64,000 nt of DNA, taken from NCBI GenBank assembly GCA_021234155.1, contig JAJEKV010000027.1:10988716-11052715 (forward strand), written 5' to 3'. Under the pieces are notes generated by a model. That model ran no database searches. It saw only the letters and a list, made by a program, of their open reading frames with translations, and was not told the origin of the DNA. Below are positions 31,652-44,319 of the stretch, one piece after another (position 1 is the first letter of the stretch; every line of letters begins with the position of its first letter). Source of the stretch: Isoetes taiwanensis. Its lineage: Eukaryota > Streptophyta > Lycopodiopsida > Isoetales > Isoetaceae. The position numbers and the translations under genes were made by a program.

Positions 31652-32500
31652 TTGCCTGGATTTATTCAGGCAAATAAATCCAGGAACAAGAAAAAACCAA
31701 CCCATCTACCATCAAAGATCCATGTGGAGCTGAAGTGCAGAGTCAGTGGAAACTTGGACATTGCTGAGATAGTCTCAAAAACATACATGGTGAAGTTATG
31801 TCAGGGTTCTCTGGTTGTTGCCACCCAGACTATTCCAAATACAGCTTCATTATTTTCGGTGGACCGTCGAACATACCCTCAGGATATAGACTACTACATC
31901 TCAATGCTCTCAAATTGTCTCAAGTAGACTACCGAAGAATACATCACAATTGTGTTCCTATGTGAACCTGCAGAGGGATATCCAAAGATCTTGCAGGCCG
32001 CCACTCAGATAGAGGCCAATATGAGTGTATGCCACATGGTGCTAATAGATGGGAACGCCTGCTAAGAACAATTATGTCACTCATGGCCATTGAGCAGCAG
32101 AAAGAGTTTTTGGAGCTGTATTATCCCGATGCGGAGAAGCATCATCTGACATATCAAGGGAAGCAAGCACAGAGGGAGAATCGGCAAGGTCAAAAGGATG
32201 CAGAGAAGAAGAAGAGAAAGAAGGAGGAGGCAGAGCAAGAGTCTGATGAGAGGAGGATGCAGGGGATGGCACTTCAGAATCAACCACCAAAATTGCCACC
32301 AATCATGGATCCACTAACTCAGAAGAAGTTGGCGAAGGCCTTATCAGAAGAAGAAAGAATTCTTGAGGTAAATCCACAGGAACCAGATATATAGAATGCT
32401 TCTGTTCTTCCTAAACAAATTGACACTTGTCCTATCAGAGCTGAAGAAGAAGATAGGACATCCAGGATGGAAGAAAAGGCGACTTCACCCACAAAAGAGT
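31652..32500 (+). pseudogene. N-terminal module and linker (copy 4)
   Basis: The module stops at TAG 31925-31927, where copies 3 and 5 have CAG in SNCLKQTTK. The linker is open from 32029 to the shared TAG at 32392-32394 and is typical of the family (EEAEQESDERRMQG). The intron donor GTAAGT follows at about 32500, and its first hairpin is scrambled (CTCGCGGTGCGGCGAAG). Confidence 0.6.
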
Positions 32501-32631
32501 AAGTCATCTCGCGGTGCGGCGAAGTTCTTTTTTATATTGACCATTTAATAAGCATATCTCGCGTGTAGCGAAAGTGTATTATTCTCGAATTTCAAATTTT
32601 TTTGTTAACTTAAAATATGCATTGTGCAGAG

Positions 32632-33370
32632 AGGATACTACTTCAAATAACAACAAACTTATCCTCTTCGACCTAAATGGAATTCTTATCAAGTCCTTAA
32701 CCGAAGCAGAGTACCGTGCTGCACCTCCTTTTCCTGGAGGGATCTAGAGACAAAGACCAAATGGATGTATCCAAGACTTGATGTTCACACATTGTTGAGC
32801 CATCTAGAGGACAGAGCCAGCATTGGGATATGGTCATCCATGCTAAGAAACAATATATTAGAAATTAAAGAAGTTGTTCTAGAGCTAAAAAACTTTGATT
32901 TCTACATTATTTTAGATCAAAGTAGTCGTGGGATTGTTCGTCGACCACAAGATGAAGCAAAGAATATCTTCATCAAGAATATAAATGACGCCTTGGAGGT
33001 GATAGAAGGATTTCAAGAAGAGCAGATATGTTTGGTGGACGATGACCCCATCAAGTGTTGCTTGAACGTAGACAGCAGAATAAATCTTCTATTTTTTTGT
33101 CATCTCAATTTCTAACACACTCAATAAATGGTGCAATATTGCCACCAATTCATATTAAAAAAAAATACAGGATGCAATTTCTTGCTCAAAACCTAGGGAA
33201 AAAATCCCAGGTAAAAATAATGAAGTGGAATAATTTCAAAATAACAAAATTGTGGTTAATTCTTGTATATGTAAAAACGACTTACCACATGTCACAGTTT
33301 CATTTCCTATTGCTACATCCGACGAGCGTATTGTTCAGTACGCTCCAAATTTTGACGGATGGGTACGTTG
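32632..33370 (+). pseudogene. FCP1-like HAD domain (copy 4)
   Basis: The exon begins after TTGTGCAG with EDTTSNNNKLILFDLNGILI, shifts frame near 32715-32750 like copy 1, and continues LDVHTLLSHLEDRASIGIWS and ICLVDDDPIKCCLN. The next intron is slightly shorter than in copy 1. The short exon TSDERIVQYAPNFDGW follows at about 33310-33362. The nucleophile Asp of DLNG and the DDDP motif are retained. Confidence 0.68.
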
Positions 33371-33425
33371 CCTAAACATGCGACTCATGTTTTATCTATG
33401 TACTAAATTTTTCTTCTCGTTGCAG

Positions 33426-34920
33426 AACAAGAAGAAAAACACGGACCTTCCAGAAGGTTTTATGCACCTCGTGAGGTTGGCACAAGAGGAACGAACTTTG
33501 GCAGATAGAAAGACCTTAGAAGTGGAGCATTCCGATTATGAAAAGTTCAGCTTGTACGATCATAACAATTTGTTTTCTATCATCCACGGGGACTGCACTA
33601 AATTGGTCGGAACCGTAAAGCCACAAGATTTTACGCTGGTCTTAGCATACCTTCCTTATGGCTTCAAATTAAAGGACAACTGTTACGACGACCAGCCATT
33701 CAAGAACTCATAATTCAACGCTTTCACGTATTAAACAAATCACAACGACCAAGTATTGGCGTCTTGTCGTGTTTCATTCCAGCATGCAAGCTGGCCTTGT
33801 GGAGTCCACTTTTAAGAATCACTTTGGATCTCCAGTGCAAGCAGGTTACGAGAACATGGTCTGGTAAGTATTTTATTCTGGAATACGTTAGTTTCTTCTT
33901 TGCACGTGTTGATTTTGTTCTCCAAGTTGCTTACATATTGATCTTTGTGTTTTCATTTTCTATTCCGGAATATGATTCCTTTCGCCTTATTTTCTTTGTT
34001 GGTTCCTTGTTTTATTTTCATTAGTGACTCGACTTTTATTTGTTAATTGATCAATGTTAGCATCTGCTACTGTTTTAGATATCTGTCCAACACGACATTG
34101 TTCATTTCTCAATTCTGTATCATTATCAACAACACCTTGTGACCTCGAGGCTCTTTTATTTTTTTTGTAAGTACAAGACGAATATAAACTACCATAGTGG
34201 CGGGCCCAGGTTGCTGAGCAAGATTGAATACCTCCATGTTGCTTATGGGAAATGCACCATGGAGCATTTTAATACAGCAACTTGCTAGAACTTCTTCAAT
34301 GTCTTGTAATTTCCAGTTGTGCTTCAGAAGCTGCAAGACTCTAGTGCGCAAGGGAGAATGGTTAATCACTACCAGAAGCCTCAAAAGCTGATCAACCATC
34401 TCCTAGACATGTTTTCACGTCCAAGAGATTGGGTGCTCGATGCTTTTTCTGGCTCTGGGACAACAATAGCTTGTGCACTTAAGAAGGGTTGCAATTGTGT
34501 AGCAGTGGACATAGACAAAGAAGCTGTGAACTTCATCAAGATGAGATTGGCTGCCTTACCTACCCTACCAGATGAGCATCAAGAGTTAGGCGCCAAATCT
34601 TCATCTGATTTTGTCAAGCTAACCTCTTCAGAGATACAACCTCCATTCGTTAGCTCTTTATGATGAAGCTACCCTTGCAGAGCTGAAAGAAGTGGCTCTA
34701 GCTACTATTCCTGAAGACATTGGAGAAGTAGATAAGGCTAAGTCACACAAAAGAATCAGACCACAGTATTGACAAAGTAGAGGCAAGAAAAAAAAATGAA
34801 GAAGACTACAAATTGGACCTTTGATCTGTCTTGTGCAAAAATATTTATTACTCACATTCATGTGTTGTCAAAAGTTGATGTACTGAAAAACTTTAATTTA
34901 ACAATGATTTACTACATTAT
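33426..34920 (+). pseudogene. DNA methyltransferase domain (copy 4)
   Basis: The N-terminal half preserves PEGFMHLVRLAQEERTLADR, with codons missing in copy 1, and FSIIHGDCTKLVGTVKPQDF. Motif IV is LAYLPYGF: the catalytic-loop Asp of DLPY is Tyr here. The frame stops at TAA 33711-33713 after DDQPFKNS, as in copy 1. After the intron, motif I is intact in one frame (QKPQKLINHLLDMFSRPRDW, LDAFSGSGTTIACALKKG, 34319-34663). The Lys-rich tail is shifted. Confidence 0.72.
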
Positions 34921-35384
34921 GATGTTATCGAGAAAATATTTTTAGAGAATACAAATTCATGTCTAAATTCTTCCCTTTTCAAGTGCTTCGTTTGGAAAAA
35001 TCCAAGTTCCCCTTACTAAGGGGCCAAAATGCAGATAAAAACAAAATAGGCCTCTTGAAATTCTCAACTTGAATGAAAAAGTGTCATTTTTTAGAGCACG
35101 GTATTTTTTTTCAAGGGAATCTTTAAAACGGGAGTACTGCAACACTCCCATTTAATTTGCAATCATGTTAAGGGTGGTATGATACAACTTGTAAGTGACT
35201 TTGTTTCTTATTCTGCAATAATCAACTCGCGCTACGTGCGAGACTACAAACCAATGTTGGACTGCAGTCTCGCGCATAGCGCATGTAAGTTTTTTGTTAT
35301 CTTGCTTCAGCATACTCGCACTACGCGCAAAATGCACATCTACATGGTACTAACTTATGGTTTTATATTCTTATCTCAGACCAT

Positions 35385-36354
35385 ATCCCATGCAGTTGAG
35401 GCAAGCTAGAAATCAATGCATTGAGCTTAGCCGTCCAATTTCAAAAAGAAAGAAGGAGGGGGAGAAGGACAACTCCTACGAGGAAATGATAAAGATGATC
35501 AGCAAGGTCATTATACAAAAACAGAAGGATGTTGCAGAGGAGGAAGAAGAAACTGGCACCAAGAAGAAGAATTCCAAGGAAGGAGAAGGACCCTCTGATT
35601 CCTACCATATAGTGTACATGTGTGGGACAATGAGGTGTGGACCAAGTGGACAGCAGGAGAGCTTGTAGGAAAAGCAGTGAAACCTGAGAAAGGATCCCTT
35701 GAAGATTTTACAGTCACAGACTTGAGGAGTGCGCAGGGGTTAAGGGAAGAAGAAATTCTCAAAGTGCTCCAGTCTGTTATAGATGGACATGTGCTTGTGA
35801 AGAAGGTCTCAGAAATCAAAGATGTACCATCCTTTCCAGAGGCCTGCAAGTCCATGAAAGACCTCCGTATCATGAGGAAGGCCATGTCGAAGGAACTCTT
35901 TGAGATGTCTAGAATAGAAAATCTAGCTGAGCAAGGTATCTTGGACATGATGAAAATAACTGACGAAGACCTGCTCAAATACTCGAAGTGCTTCAATGAT
36001 CCACCTGAAATGCATGATATGGCTGAAGATGAAACAAATGAAATTGAGGAGGACCAAGAATATAAATTCTTTACTAAATCCCCAATGGTCTGTACAGATG
36101 ACAGTGGTATAGGTGGCATAGAGGAACTCAAATTCACAGAGGACAGCTATACTGGGGGAACATTTTCTGATAGCCTTGAGTCCCATGGAAAACAGGATAC
36201 TCAGACTTCATATGTCCCTTCTACAATCAGGGAGGAAACATAGGAATTTTTCACCCCTCTTACAACTAAGAAGAAAATAAAAAAAGTTTCCTTTCCTAGT
36301 GACAGTCCTGCCCTTAATCTGAGGGTTAGAGAGAAGATAAAATATCCTGCCTGA
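35385..36354 (+). pseudogene. Acidic ORF1 C-terminal region (copy 4)
   Basis: The frame from 35620 (WDNEVWTKWTAGELVGKAVK) runs to TAG 36241-36243 after PSTIREET. Short in-frame deletions remove ILLKLIE and ELP from the acidic stretch. Beyond the TAG the same frame reads EFFTPLTTKKKIKKVSFPSD and ends YPA-TGA in the TGATG junction. A single stop therefore separates it from a complete region. Confidence 0.62.
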
Positions 36355-37705
36355 TGAAAATTATTTCTTGGAATATGAGAGCTATAAAGGGACCTCTCAA
36401 GAGAAAAAGGGCCCTCATTGCCCTCAGAGAATTGAAAGCCAATATTCTTCTCCTCCAAGAACTTAGGCTCCCACCTTTTGAGTCTGCAAGGCTTGGAAGT
36501 TGGGTGGACCCAAACAGTGACTCAATATGGACTGTTGTTGATGGAACTCGAGGTGGCACTTGTACTATTTGGACTGGACTAAAATGTCTACATAGATTCT
36601 ATCACAACTCAGAGAGATGGACAGTTGTGGTTCTTGAAATAGAAGGAAAACCAACTGGAATTCTTAATGTATATGCTTCTACAGATCCAGCAGAAAGAGC
36701 TGATCAATGGACTCAAATGAATGAATGGATATCTAGAAATAAGCATATTCCAAACTTGTTACTAGCAGGAGACTTTAATAATACTCCCAGCTGGGATCAG
36801 AAGTTGGGCAGAAGAATTAACATGAATAAAAAAGAAAAAGTTGCTTGGGCCCAGCTCATGGTACACTTCTGCCACATCCCACCTTCCTCTTCTAATGTCT
36901 ACTCTTGGAGCAATAAAAGAAAAGAAGATAACAGAACTTATTGTGTGCTGGATAGATACTACATCTGCAACAAATCCCTACCCTCATGGGATAATATGAT
37001 TTTATCCAGTGACATTAGTTCCTCAATATCTGACCACTTCCCACAGATATTCGAGAATCTAGATAGCTCCTATAAGGGGGGCTCAAACATCCCTTTCAAA
37101 CTGAACACTGAACCGTTGAAGATGAAAACTTTCTGCACAGCTTTCCAGAAGTTCTATAACAGTCTCCCCAAAGTCCACAGCTCAGGTTCCATCAACTCAT
37201 TTCTCAGTAAGATGAAGCAGGCCAAAGGTTGGATAAAATCTTGGGGCAAAGAATGGTTCAGGAAAAGGAAAGAACAGAAGTATGAAGTTTACAAACATAT
37301 GAGGGAGATTAGAGCATCACTCTTTGTAGATAAAGATAATCAGAATCTTCAAAAACAGGAGTTGGAGCTGGAAAATAGAGTCAAACACATTGAGGAAGAG
37401 GAGGCCAAATCTCTGGCAATCAAAAGTAGATGCAAACATATAAATTCAATGGACAAAGTAGCTCAGCATATTTCTTTAGGGCTGCTAAGAACAGGATATG
37501 CAACAATGGCATTACAAAGGTTAAAACTTCACAAGGCACTGTCATTGACAAACAGAAGGACATTGAAGAGTACTTCCATATGGAATATTCAACTATTTTT
37601 TATAGTCAGCCAGTGCAAGAGGACACTCTCCAGAATTTCTTCAAGGATATTCCCCCAGCTATTCAACAGATCAAGGAAGATGACCTTCTTGCAGTACCAT
37701 CATAA
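36354..37705 (+). pseudogene. LINE-A ORF2 endonuclease and connector (copy 4)
   Basis: The APE nuclease domain is open from ATG 36354 with all catalytic motifs (ISWNMRA, LQELRLPP, LLAGDFNN, SISDHFPQI); Gly to Ala in the first motif is unique to this copy. The connector has the family frameshift near 37455 and the shared TAA at 37703-37705. Apart from these it is undamaged. Confidence 0.88.
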
Positions 37706-39786
37706 AGAGAAATCTGGGACACTATAAAATCCTTGGCAATAGGGAAGAGCCCTGGACCAGATGGATTCCCTCCAGAGTTCTACATTGAATTCTGGGAGAT
37801 CATGAAGGATGATTTCACTCTTTTTGTCCAAGGTGCATGGAAAGCAAATAAATTGGTCCCTGCTATCAATGCTGGGCACATTGCCTTAATTTCTAAAGTG
37901 GAAAATCCAAAATCCTTAGGGGACTGGAGGCCAATTTCATTAACCAACACATCCTATAAGGTTTTAGCCAAAATCCTGGCTAATAGATTATGCCCTGAAC
38001 TGCAAAAGGTAATAAACCCTTGCCTCTGTTTTCCTTCCTACTAGAAGCATTTTGGATAATTACCTTGGGGCCTCTAAAGGACTACACTGGAACAAACTCT
38101 CAAACCAAGGATGTATGCTGCTAAAACTCGACTTCAAATGTGCCTATGATACAATTAGTTGGCAGTTCCTCCAAAAGGCCATGAGTCACCTAGGCTTCTC
38201 AGAGAAGATCTACAGGAAAGTTTGGAGTTTTAACGCTACAGCTGCCTCAGCATTACTTATATATGGGACCCCTACAAAACTTTTTCAATGCAAGAGGGGG
38301 GTAAGGCAAGGCTTCCCTCGGGCACCCTATTTATTCCTTATAGTAGCAGAGATTGTCACAAGGCTAGCTCTCTACCTGCATGCTCAGAAAATGATCAATT
38401 GCCTCAACCTCCCAAAAGATCATGGTATCTTTGTCATCATGCAATATGCAGATGACACTTTTGTCTTTCTCAAAGATGGTGATAATAGTCTCATATCTTT
38501 CCTTGATGCTATGGACAAGTTTGGACAAGTTTCTGGGGTTTGGCTGAACAAAGCTAAATGTGCAATACTATTGGATACTCAGGTGAATAATATGCTGGAC
38601 AGGATGCTGCCACAAAAATCTTGACCTTTAGCACTAAATAGTACTATTCATGGCCTGTGGGAGTCTATAGTCACAAGAATCAAAACGAAACTTTTGCAAT
38701 ACCCCTCCTCCTTGTCTCTAGTTGGAAGGGTTGAGATTGCCAACTCTGTGATTGCCAGCACACATGTTTACTTCTCCTCAGCTATAGTGGCAGATAAAAA
38801 TTCTTATAATCAAATATAGCTATCAGGAAGTTTATATGGCAAGGTAAGCATAAAGTGGCTTGGGTTGATCTCGGATGTAAGGATTTGTTTCTCCAAACTC
38901 AGCTCTTGCTGCAAAAATAATCTACAGAGCCATATATGCAACTTCCCCCTCACCAGCATTGCAATTAATAAAATATTGGGTGGAAGAATCCCTTCCTGTT
39001 GGCAGCAAGACCCTAAAGCATAGCCTCCCAGATTCTGCCTTTTTTCAATTAGTTCCATGTTCTAACACTTCCTCAAGGGTAAAAGCATGCTACGGTGCAC
39101 CACTTTTGGAACCCTCAAAAGTACCGACACTGGGTACTTTTAAAACTGGTACTTTCTGGTTTTTGTTTCCATGAAAATCAATACAAAATTTTTGAATTGA
39201 AGGTCAATAACATGTCAATCTATAGTACTAGAGGATAACAATACTATTAGAGACTAAAATAAATGAATTAACTCTCAAACTTATTGTTTATTGCGCCAAT
39301 TATGCAAGTTTCCAGTACCTAGTGCTGGGTACTTTTCTGGATAGTTTCGCACTCCCTAAAAAGTACTTTCGATGGTACACCCTAGCCTTGACCCTAGCAT
39401 GCTTTCACCCTCAACTATAAGGGGAATGCTGCAAGCCTGGAATCAGGCATCCCTCTGCTATAGACCACCAGTGGTGGATGCTAGGTGCAGGGACATAAAA
39501 ATATTCTGGCACCCTGCCCTGGCCCCTCAAGCAATTGGATGTTTGGCCTTTCAAGGTCCACGGAAAGAAGTTGCTGAATAAACAGGCTGTTTGAAGACAC
39601 AATAGCTTAAAGCCAATGTTTGAGGCTTTATTTCACCATTGGCAAAAAAGGAGGGAAGCCCGAGTTCTCATGATGATGGACTTCACTTCATACACCATCG
39701 AGGAGCTGGACAATATGCTCAATATATTTGGTAACTCCAGTGTAGCTGATTTATCCCTGCAGGATCTCATTGAAGCAAACAGTTAA
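37706..39786 (+). pseudogene. LINE-A ORF2 reverse transcriptase and C-terminal region (copy 4)
   Basis: It opens as LAIGKSPGPDGFPPEFYIEF. Two bases are missing in TGCCAATCTG near 38023, giving a stop at 38042-38044. The frame resumes at 38052 with motif A, motif B (VRQGFPRAPYLFL) and motif C (MQYADDTFVF). A 17-base loss near 38600 removes DIQILKK and shifts the frame again. C-terminal fragments extend to about 39786. Confidence 0.87.
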
Positions 39787-40045
39787 ACTTTCAGGCTTTT
39801 AGCATTTAGCTATTCCAGGAAATAGCTAAGCTTTTTGGACTACACTATATTGGCTGATTCTGAATTTTCTATGCTGAATCATGTACTCAAAAACTGGCAA
39901 TCTGCATATGCCTTAAATCTAGCTATCTTAAAGCCAGGTTATACCTCCCATATCATGGAGAATCTACTTTTTGTAGTTAATAGGTCTCCTTTGGAGTCAT
40001 ATTATATTTTGATGTATCTTTTCTAATTATGAATATAAAACCCAC

Positions 40046-40090
40046 CCGAAGTGGTATATATACCCGAAGTGGTATGTATACTCGAAGTGG
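40046..40090 (+). repeat. Junction minisatellite between copies 4 and 5
   Basis: CCGAAGTGGTATATATA, CCCGAAGTGGTATGTATA and then CTCGAAGTGGTTGCC form two and a half 17-18-bp units. The last merges into the normal 5' end of the unit. Copy 6 has the same arrangement; units joined through poly(A) have only the last unit. Confidence 0.88.
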
Positions 40091-41495
40091 TTGCCTGGAT
40101 TTATTCAGGCAAATAAATCCAGGAACAAGAAAAAACCAACCCATCTACCATCAAAGGTCCGTGTGGAGCTGAAGTGCAGAGTCAGTGGGGACTTGGACAT
40201 TCCTGAGATAGTCTCAAAAACATACATGGTGAAGTTATGTCAGGGTTCTCTAGTTGTTGCCACCCAGACTATTCCAAACACAGCTTCATTATTTGCGGTG
40301 GACCGTCGAACATACCCTCATGATATAGACTACTACATCTCAATGCTCTCAAATTGTCTCAAGCAGACCACCAAAAAATACATCACAATTGTGTTCCTAT
40401 GTGAACCTGCAGAGGGATATCCAAAGATCTTGCAGGCCGCCACTCAGCTAGAGGCCAATATGAGTGTATGCCACATGGTGCTAATAGATGGGAACGCCTG
40501 CTAAGAACAATTATGTCACTCATGGCCATTGATCAGCAGAAAGAGTTTTTGGAGCTGTATTATCCCAATGGGGAGAAGCATCATCTGACATATCAAGGGA
40601 AGCAAGCACAGAGGGAGAATCGGCAAGGTCAAAAGGATGCAGAGAAGAAGGAGAGAAAGAAGGAGGAGGCAGAGCAAGAGTCTGATGAGAGAAGGATGCA
40701 GGGGATGGCACTTCAGAATCAACCACCAAAATTGCCACCAATCATGGATCCACTAACTCAGAAGAAGTTGGCGAAGGCCTTATCAGAAGAAGAGAGAATT
40801 CTTGAGGTAAATCCACAGGAACCAGATATATAGAATGCTTCTGTTCTTCCTAAACAAATTGACACTTGTCCTATCAGAGCTGAAGAAGAAGATAGGACAT
40901 CCAGGATGGAAGAAAAAGCGACTTCACCCACAAAAGAGTAAGTCATCTCGCGTGCAGTGCGAGTTCTTTTTTATAGTGACCATTTAATAAGCATATCTCG
41001 CGTGTAGCGCGAGTGTATTATTCTCGAATTTAAAAATTTTTTGTTAACTTAAAATATGCATTGTGCAGAGAGGATACTACTTCAAATAACAACAAACTTA
41101 TCCTCTTCGACCTGAATGGAGTTCTTATCAAGTCCTTCTCCAAAGCAGAGTACCGTGCTGCACCTCCTTTTCCTGGAGGGATCTAGAGACAAAGACCAAA
41201 TGGATGTATCCAAGACTTGATGTTCACAAATTGTTGAGCCATCTAGAGGACAGAGCCAACATTGGGATATGGTCATCCATGCTAAGAAACAATATATTAG
41301 AAATTAAAGAAGTTGTTCTAAAGGTAAAAAACTTTGATTTCTACATTATTTTAGATCAAAGAGGTTGTGGGATTGTTCGTCGACCACAAGATGAAGCAAA
41401 GAATATCTTCATGAAGAATATAAATGACGCCTTGGAGGTGATAGAAGGATTTTAAGAAGAGCAGATATGTTTGGTGGACGATGACTCCATCATTT
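40091..41495 (+). pseudogene. N-terminal module, linker and FCP1-like domain (copy 5)
   Basis: The N-terminal module is open to 40504, and the linker from 40468 to the shared TAG at 40831-40833. The FCP1-like exon has KLILFDLNGVLIK, the family frameshift, then LEDRANIGIWSSMLRNNIL. It stops at TAA 41453-41455 (Gln codon CAA changed to TAA in EGFQEEQ), just before the shared deletion junction. Confidence 0.66.
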
Positions 41496-41986
41496 AACAA
41501 TGATTTACTACATTCTGATGTTATCGAGAAAATACTTTTAGAGAATACAAATTCATGTCTAAATTCTTCCCTTTTCAAGTGCTTCGTTTGGCAAAATCCA
41601 ACTTCCCCTTACTAAGGGGCCAAAATGCAGATAAAAACAAAATAGGCCTCTTGAAATTCTCAACTTGAACGAAAAAGTGTCATTTTTTAGAGCGCGGTAT
41701 TTTTTTTCAAGGGAATCTTTAAAACGGGAGTACTGCAACACTCCCATTTAATTTGCAATCATGTTAAGGGTGGCATAATACAACTTGTAAGTGACTTTGT
41801 TTCTTATTCTGCAATAATCAACTCGCGCTACGTGCGAGACTACAAACCAATGTTGGATCATAGCCTTCGCCTGAAGCGCGCGTGTAAGTTTTTTGTTATC
41901 TTGCTTCAGCATACTCGCGCTACGCGCAAAATGCACATCTACATGGTACTAACTTATGGTTTTATATTCTTATCTCAGACCATATC

Positions 41987-42971
41987 CCAGTTGAGGCAAG
42001 CTAGAAATCAATGGATTGAGCTTAGCCGTCCAATTTCAAAAAGAAAGAAGGAGGGGGAGAAGGACAAGTCCTACGAGGAAATGATAAAGATGATCAGCAA
42101 GGTCATTATACAAAAAAAGAAGGATGTTGCAGAGGAGGAAGAAGAAACTGGCACCAAGAAGAAGAATTCCAAGGAAGGACCCTCTGATTCCTACCTTATA
42201 GTGTACGTGTGTGGGACAATGAGGTGTGGACCAAATAGATAGCAGGAGAGCTTGTAGGAAAAGCAGGGAAACCTGGGAAAGGATCCCTTGAAGATTTTAC
42301 AGTCACAGACTTGAGGAGTGCGCAGGGGTTAAGGGAAGAAGAAATTCTCAAGGTGCTCCAAATTATATAGATGGACATGTGCTTGTGAAGAAGGTCTCAG
42401 AAATAAAAAATGTACCATCCTTTCCAGAGGCCTGCAAGTCCATGAAAGACCTCCGTGTCATGAGGAAGGCCATGTCGAAGGAACTCTTTGAGATGTCTAG
42501 AATAGAAAATTTATCTGAGCAAGGTATCTTGGACATGATGAAAATAACTGACGAAGACCTGCTCAGATACTCGAAGTGCTTCAATGATCCACCTGAAATG
42601 CATGATATTTTGTTGAAACTAATAGAGGCTGAAGATGAAACAAATGAAACTGAGGAGGAATTACCAGACCAAGAATATAAATTCTTTACTAAATCCCCAA
42701 CGGTCTGTACAGATGACAGTGGTATACGTGGCACAGAGGAACTCAAATTCACAGAGGACAGCTATACTGGGGAAACATTTTCTGATAGCCTTGAGTCCCA
42801 AGGAAAACAGGATACTCAGACTTCATATGTCCCTTCTACAATCAGGGAGAAAACAGAGGAATTTTTCACCCCTCTTACAACTAAGAAGAAAATAAAAAAA
42901 GTTTCCTTTCCTAGGGACAGTCCTGCCCTTAATCTGAGGGTTAGAGAGAAGAAAAAATATCATGCCTGATG
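41987..42971 (+). pseudogene. Acidic ORF1 C-terminal region (copy 5)
   Basis: The Lys/Glu-rich start (LRQARNQWIELSRPISKRKK) leads to a TAG at 42237-42239 in WTKWIAG. A small rearrangement at 42360 (CCAAATTATATAG for CCAGTCTGTTATAG) shifts the frame. From 42379 it is open to the family end, KKKYHA-TGA in the TGATG junction, including the REKTEEFFTPLTTKKKIKKV segment lost in copy 1. Confidence 0.62.
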
Positions 42972-44319
42972 AAAATTATTTCTTGGAATATGAGAGGTAT
43001 AAAGGGACCTCTCAAGAGAAAAAGGGCCCTCATTGCCCTCAGAGAATTGAAAGCCAATATTCTTCTCCTCCAAGAACTTAGGCTCCCACCTTTTGAGTCT
43101 GCAAGGCTTGGAAGTTGGGTGGACCCAAACAGTGACTCAATATGGACTGCTGTTGATGGAACTTGAGGTGGCACTTGTACTATTTGGACTGGACTAAAAT
43201 GTCTACATAGATTCTATCACAACTCAGAGAGATGGACAGTTGTGGTTCTTGAAATAGAAGGAAAACCAACTGGAATTCTTAATGTATATGCTTCTACAGA
43301 TCCAGCAGAAAGAGTTGACCAATGGACTCAAATGAATGAATGGATATCTAGAAATAAGCATATTCCAAACTTGTTACTAGCAGGAGACTTTAATAATACT
43401 CCCAGCTGGGATCAGAAGTTGGGCAGAAGAATTAACATGAATAAAAAAGAAAACGTTGCTTGGGCCCAGCTCATGGTACACTTCTGCCACATCCCACCTT
43501 CCTCTTCTAATGTCTACTCTTGGAGCAATAAAAGAAAAGGAGATAACAGAACTTATTGTTTGCTGGATAGATACTACATCTGCAACAAATCCCTACCCTC
43601 ATGGGATAATATGATTTTATCCAGTGACATTAGTTCCTCAATATCTGACCACTTCCCACAGATATTCGAGAATCTAGATAGCTCCTATAAGGGGGGCTCA
43701 AACATCCCTTTCAAACTGAACACTGAATTGTTGAAGATGATAACTTTCTGCACAGCTTTCCAGAAGTTCTATAACAGTCTCCCCAAAGTCCACAGCTCAG
43801 GTTCCATGTACTCATTTCTCAGTAAGATGAAGCAGGCCAAAGCTGGATAAAATCTTGGGGCAAAGAATGGTTCAGGAAAAGGAAAGAACAGAAGTATGAA
43901 GTTTACAAACAGATGAGGGAGATTAGAGCATCACTCTTTGTAGATAAAGATAATCAGAATCTTCAAAAACAGGAGTTGGAGCTGGAAAATAGAGTCAAAC
44001 ACATTGAGGAAGATGAGGCCAAATCTCTAGCAATCAAAAGTAGATGCAAACACATAAATTCAATGGACAAAGTAGCTCAGCATATTTCTTTAGGGCTGCT
44101 AAGAACAGGATATGCAACAATGGCATTACAAAGGTTAAAACTTCACAAGGCAATGTCATTGACAAACAGAAGGACATTGAAGAGTACTTCCATATGGAAT
44201 ATTCAACTATTTTTTATAGTCAGCCAGTGCAAGAGGACACTCTCCAGAATTTCTTCAAGGATATTCCCCCAGCTATTCAACAGATCAAGGAAGATGACCT
44301 TCTTGCAGTACCATCATAA
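42969..44319 (+). pseudogene. LINE-A ORF2 endonuclease and connector (copy 5)
   Basis: The frame from ATG 42969 stops at TGA 43164-43166 (CGA to TGA in DGTRGG, a CpG-type transition). It then continues with LLAGDFNNTPSWD and SISDHFPQI to a frameshift at 43843 (GCCAAAGCTGG). The connector has the shared frame switch and the shared TAA at 44317-44319. Confidence 0.87.

Larger units (their letters stand above)
31636..40045 (+). mobile_element. LINE-A copy 4, complete unit (8.4 kb)
   Basis: All parts of the unit are present and uninterrupted by other elements. The 5' end reads TGGATACTCGAAGTGG after the tail of copy 3. The 3' end stops at AATATAAAACCCACC without TTGCCTTC or poly(A), and joins directly to the short tandem repeat that starts copy 5. 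Confidence 0.88.

Noticed and set aside
30903-31733. 276-codon open frame crossing from copy 3 into copy 4
   Set aside because: It fuses the ORF1 C-terminal region, LINE 3' region, poly(A)-encoded lysines and the next unit's start. It is a junction artefact.
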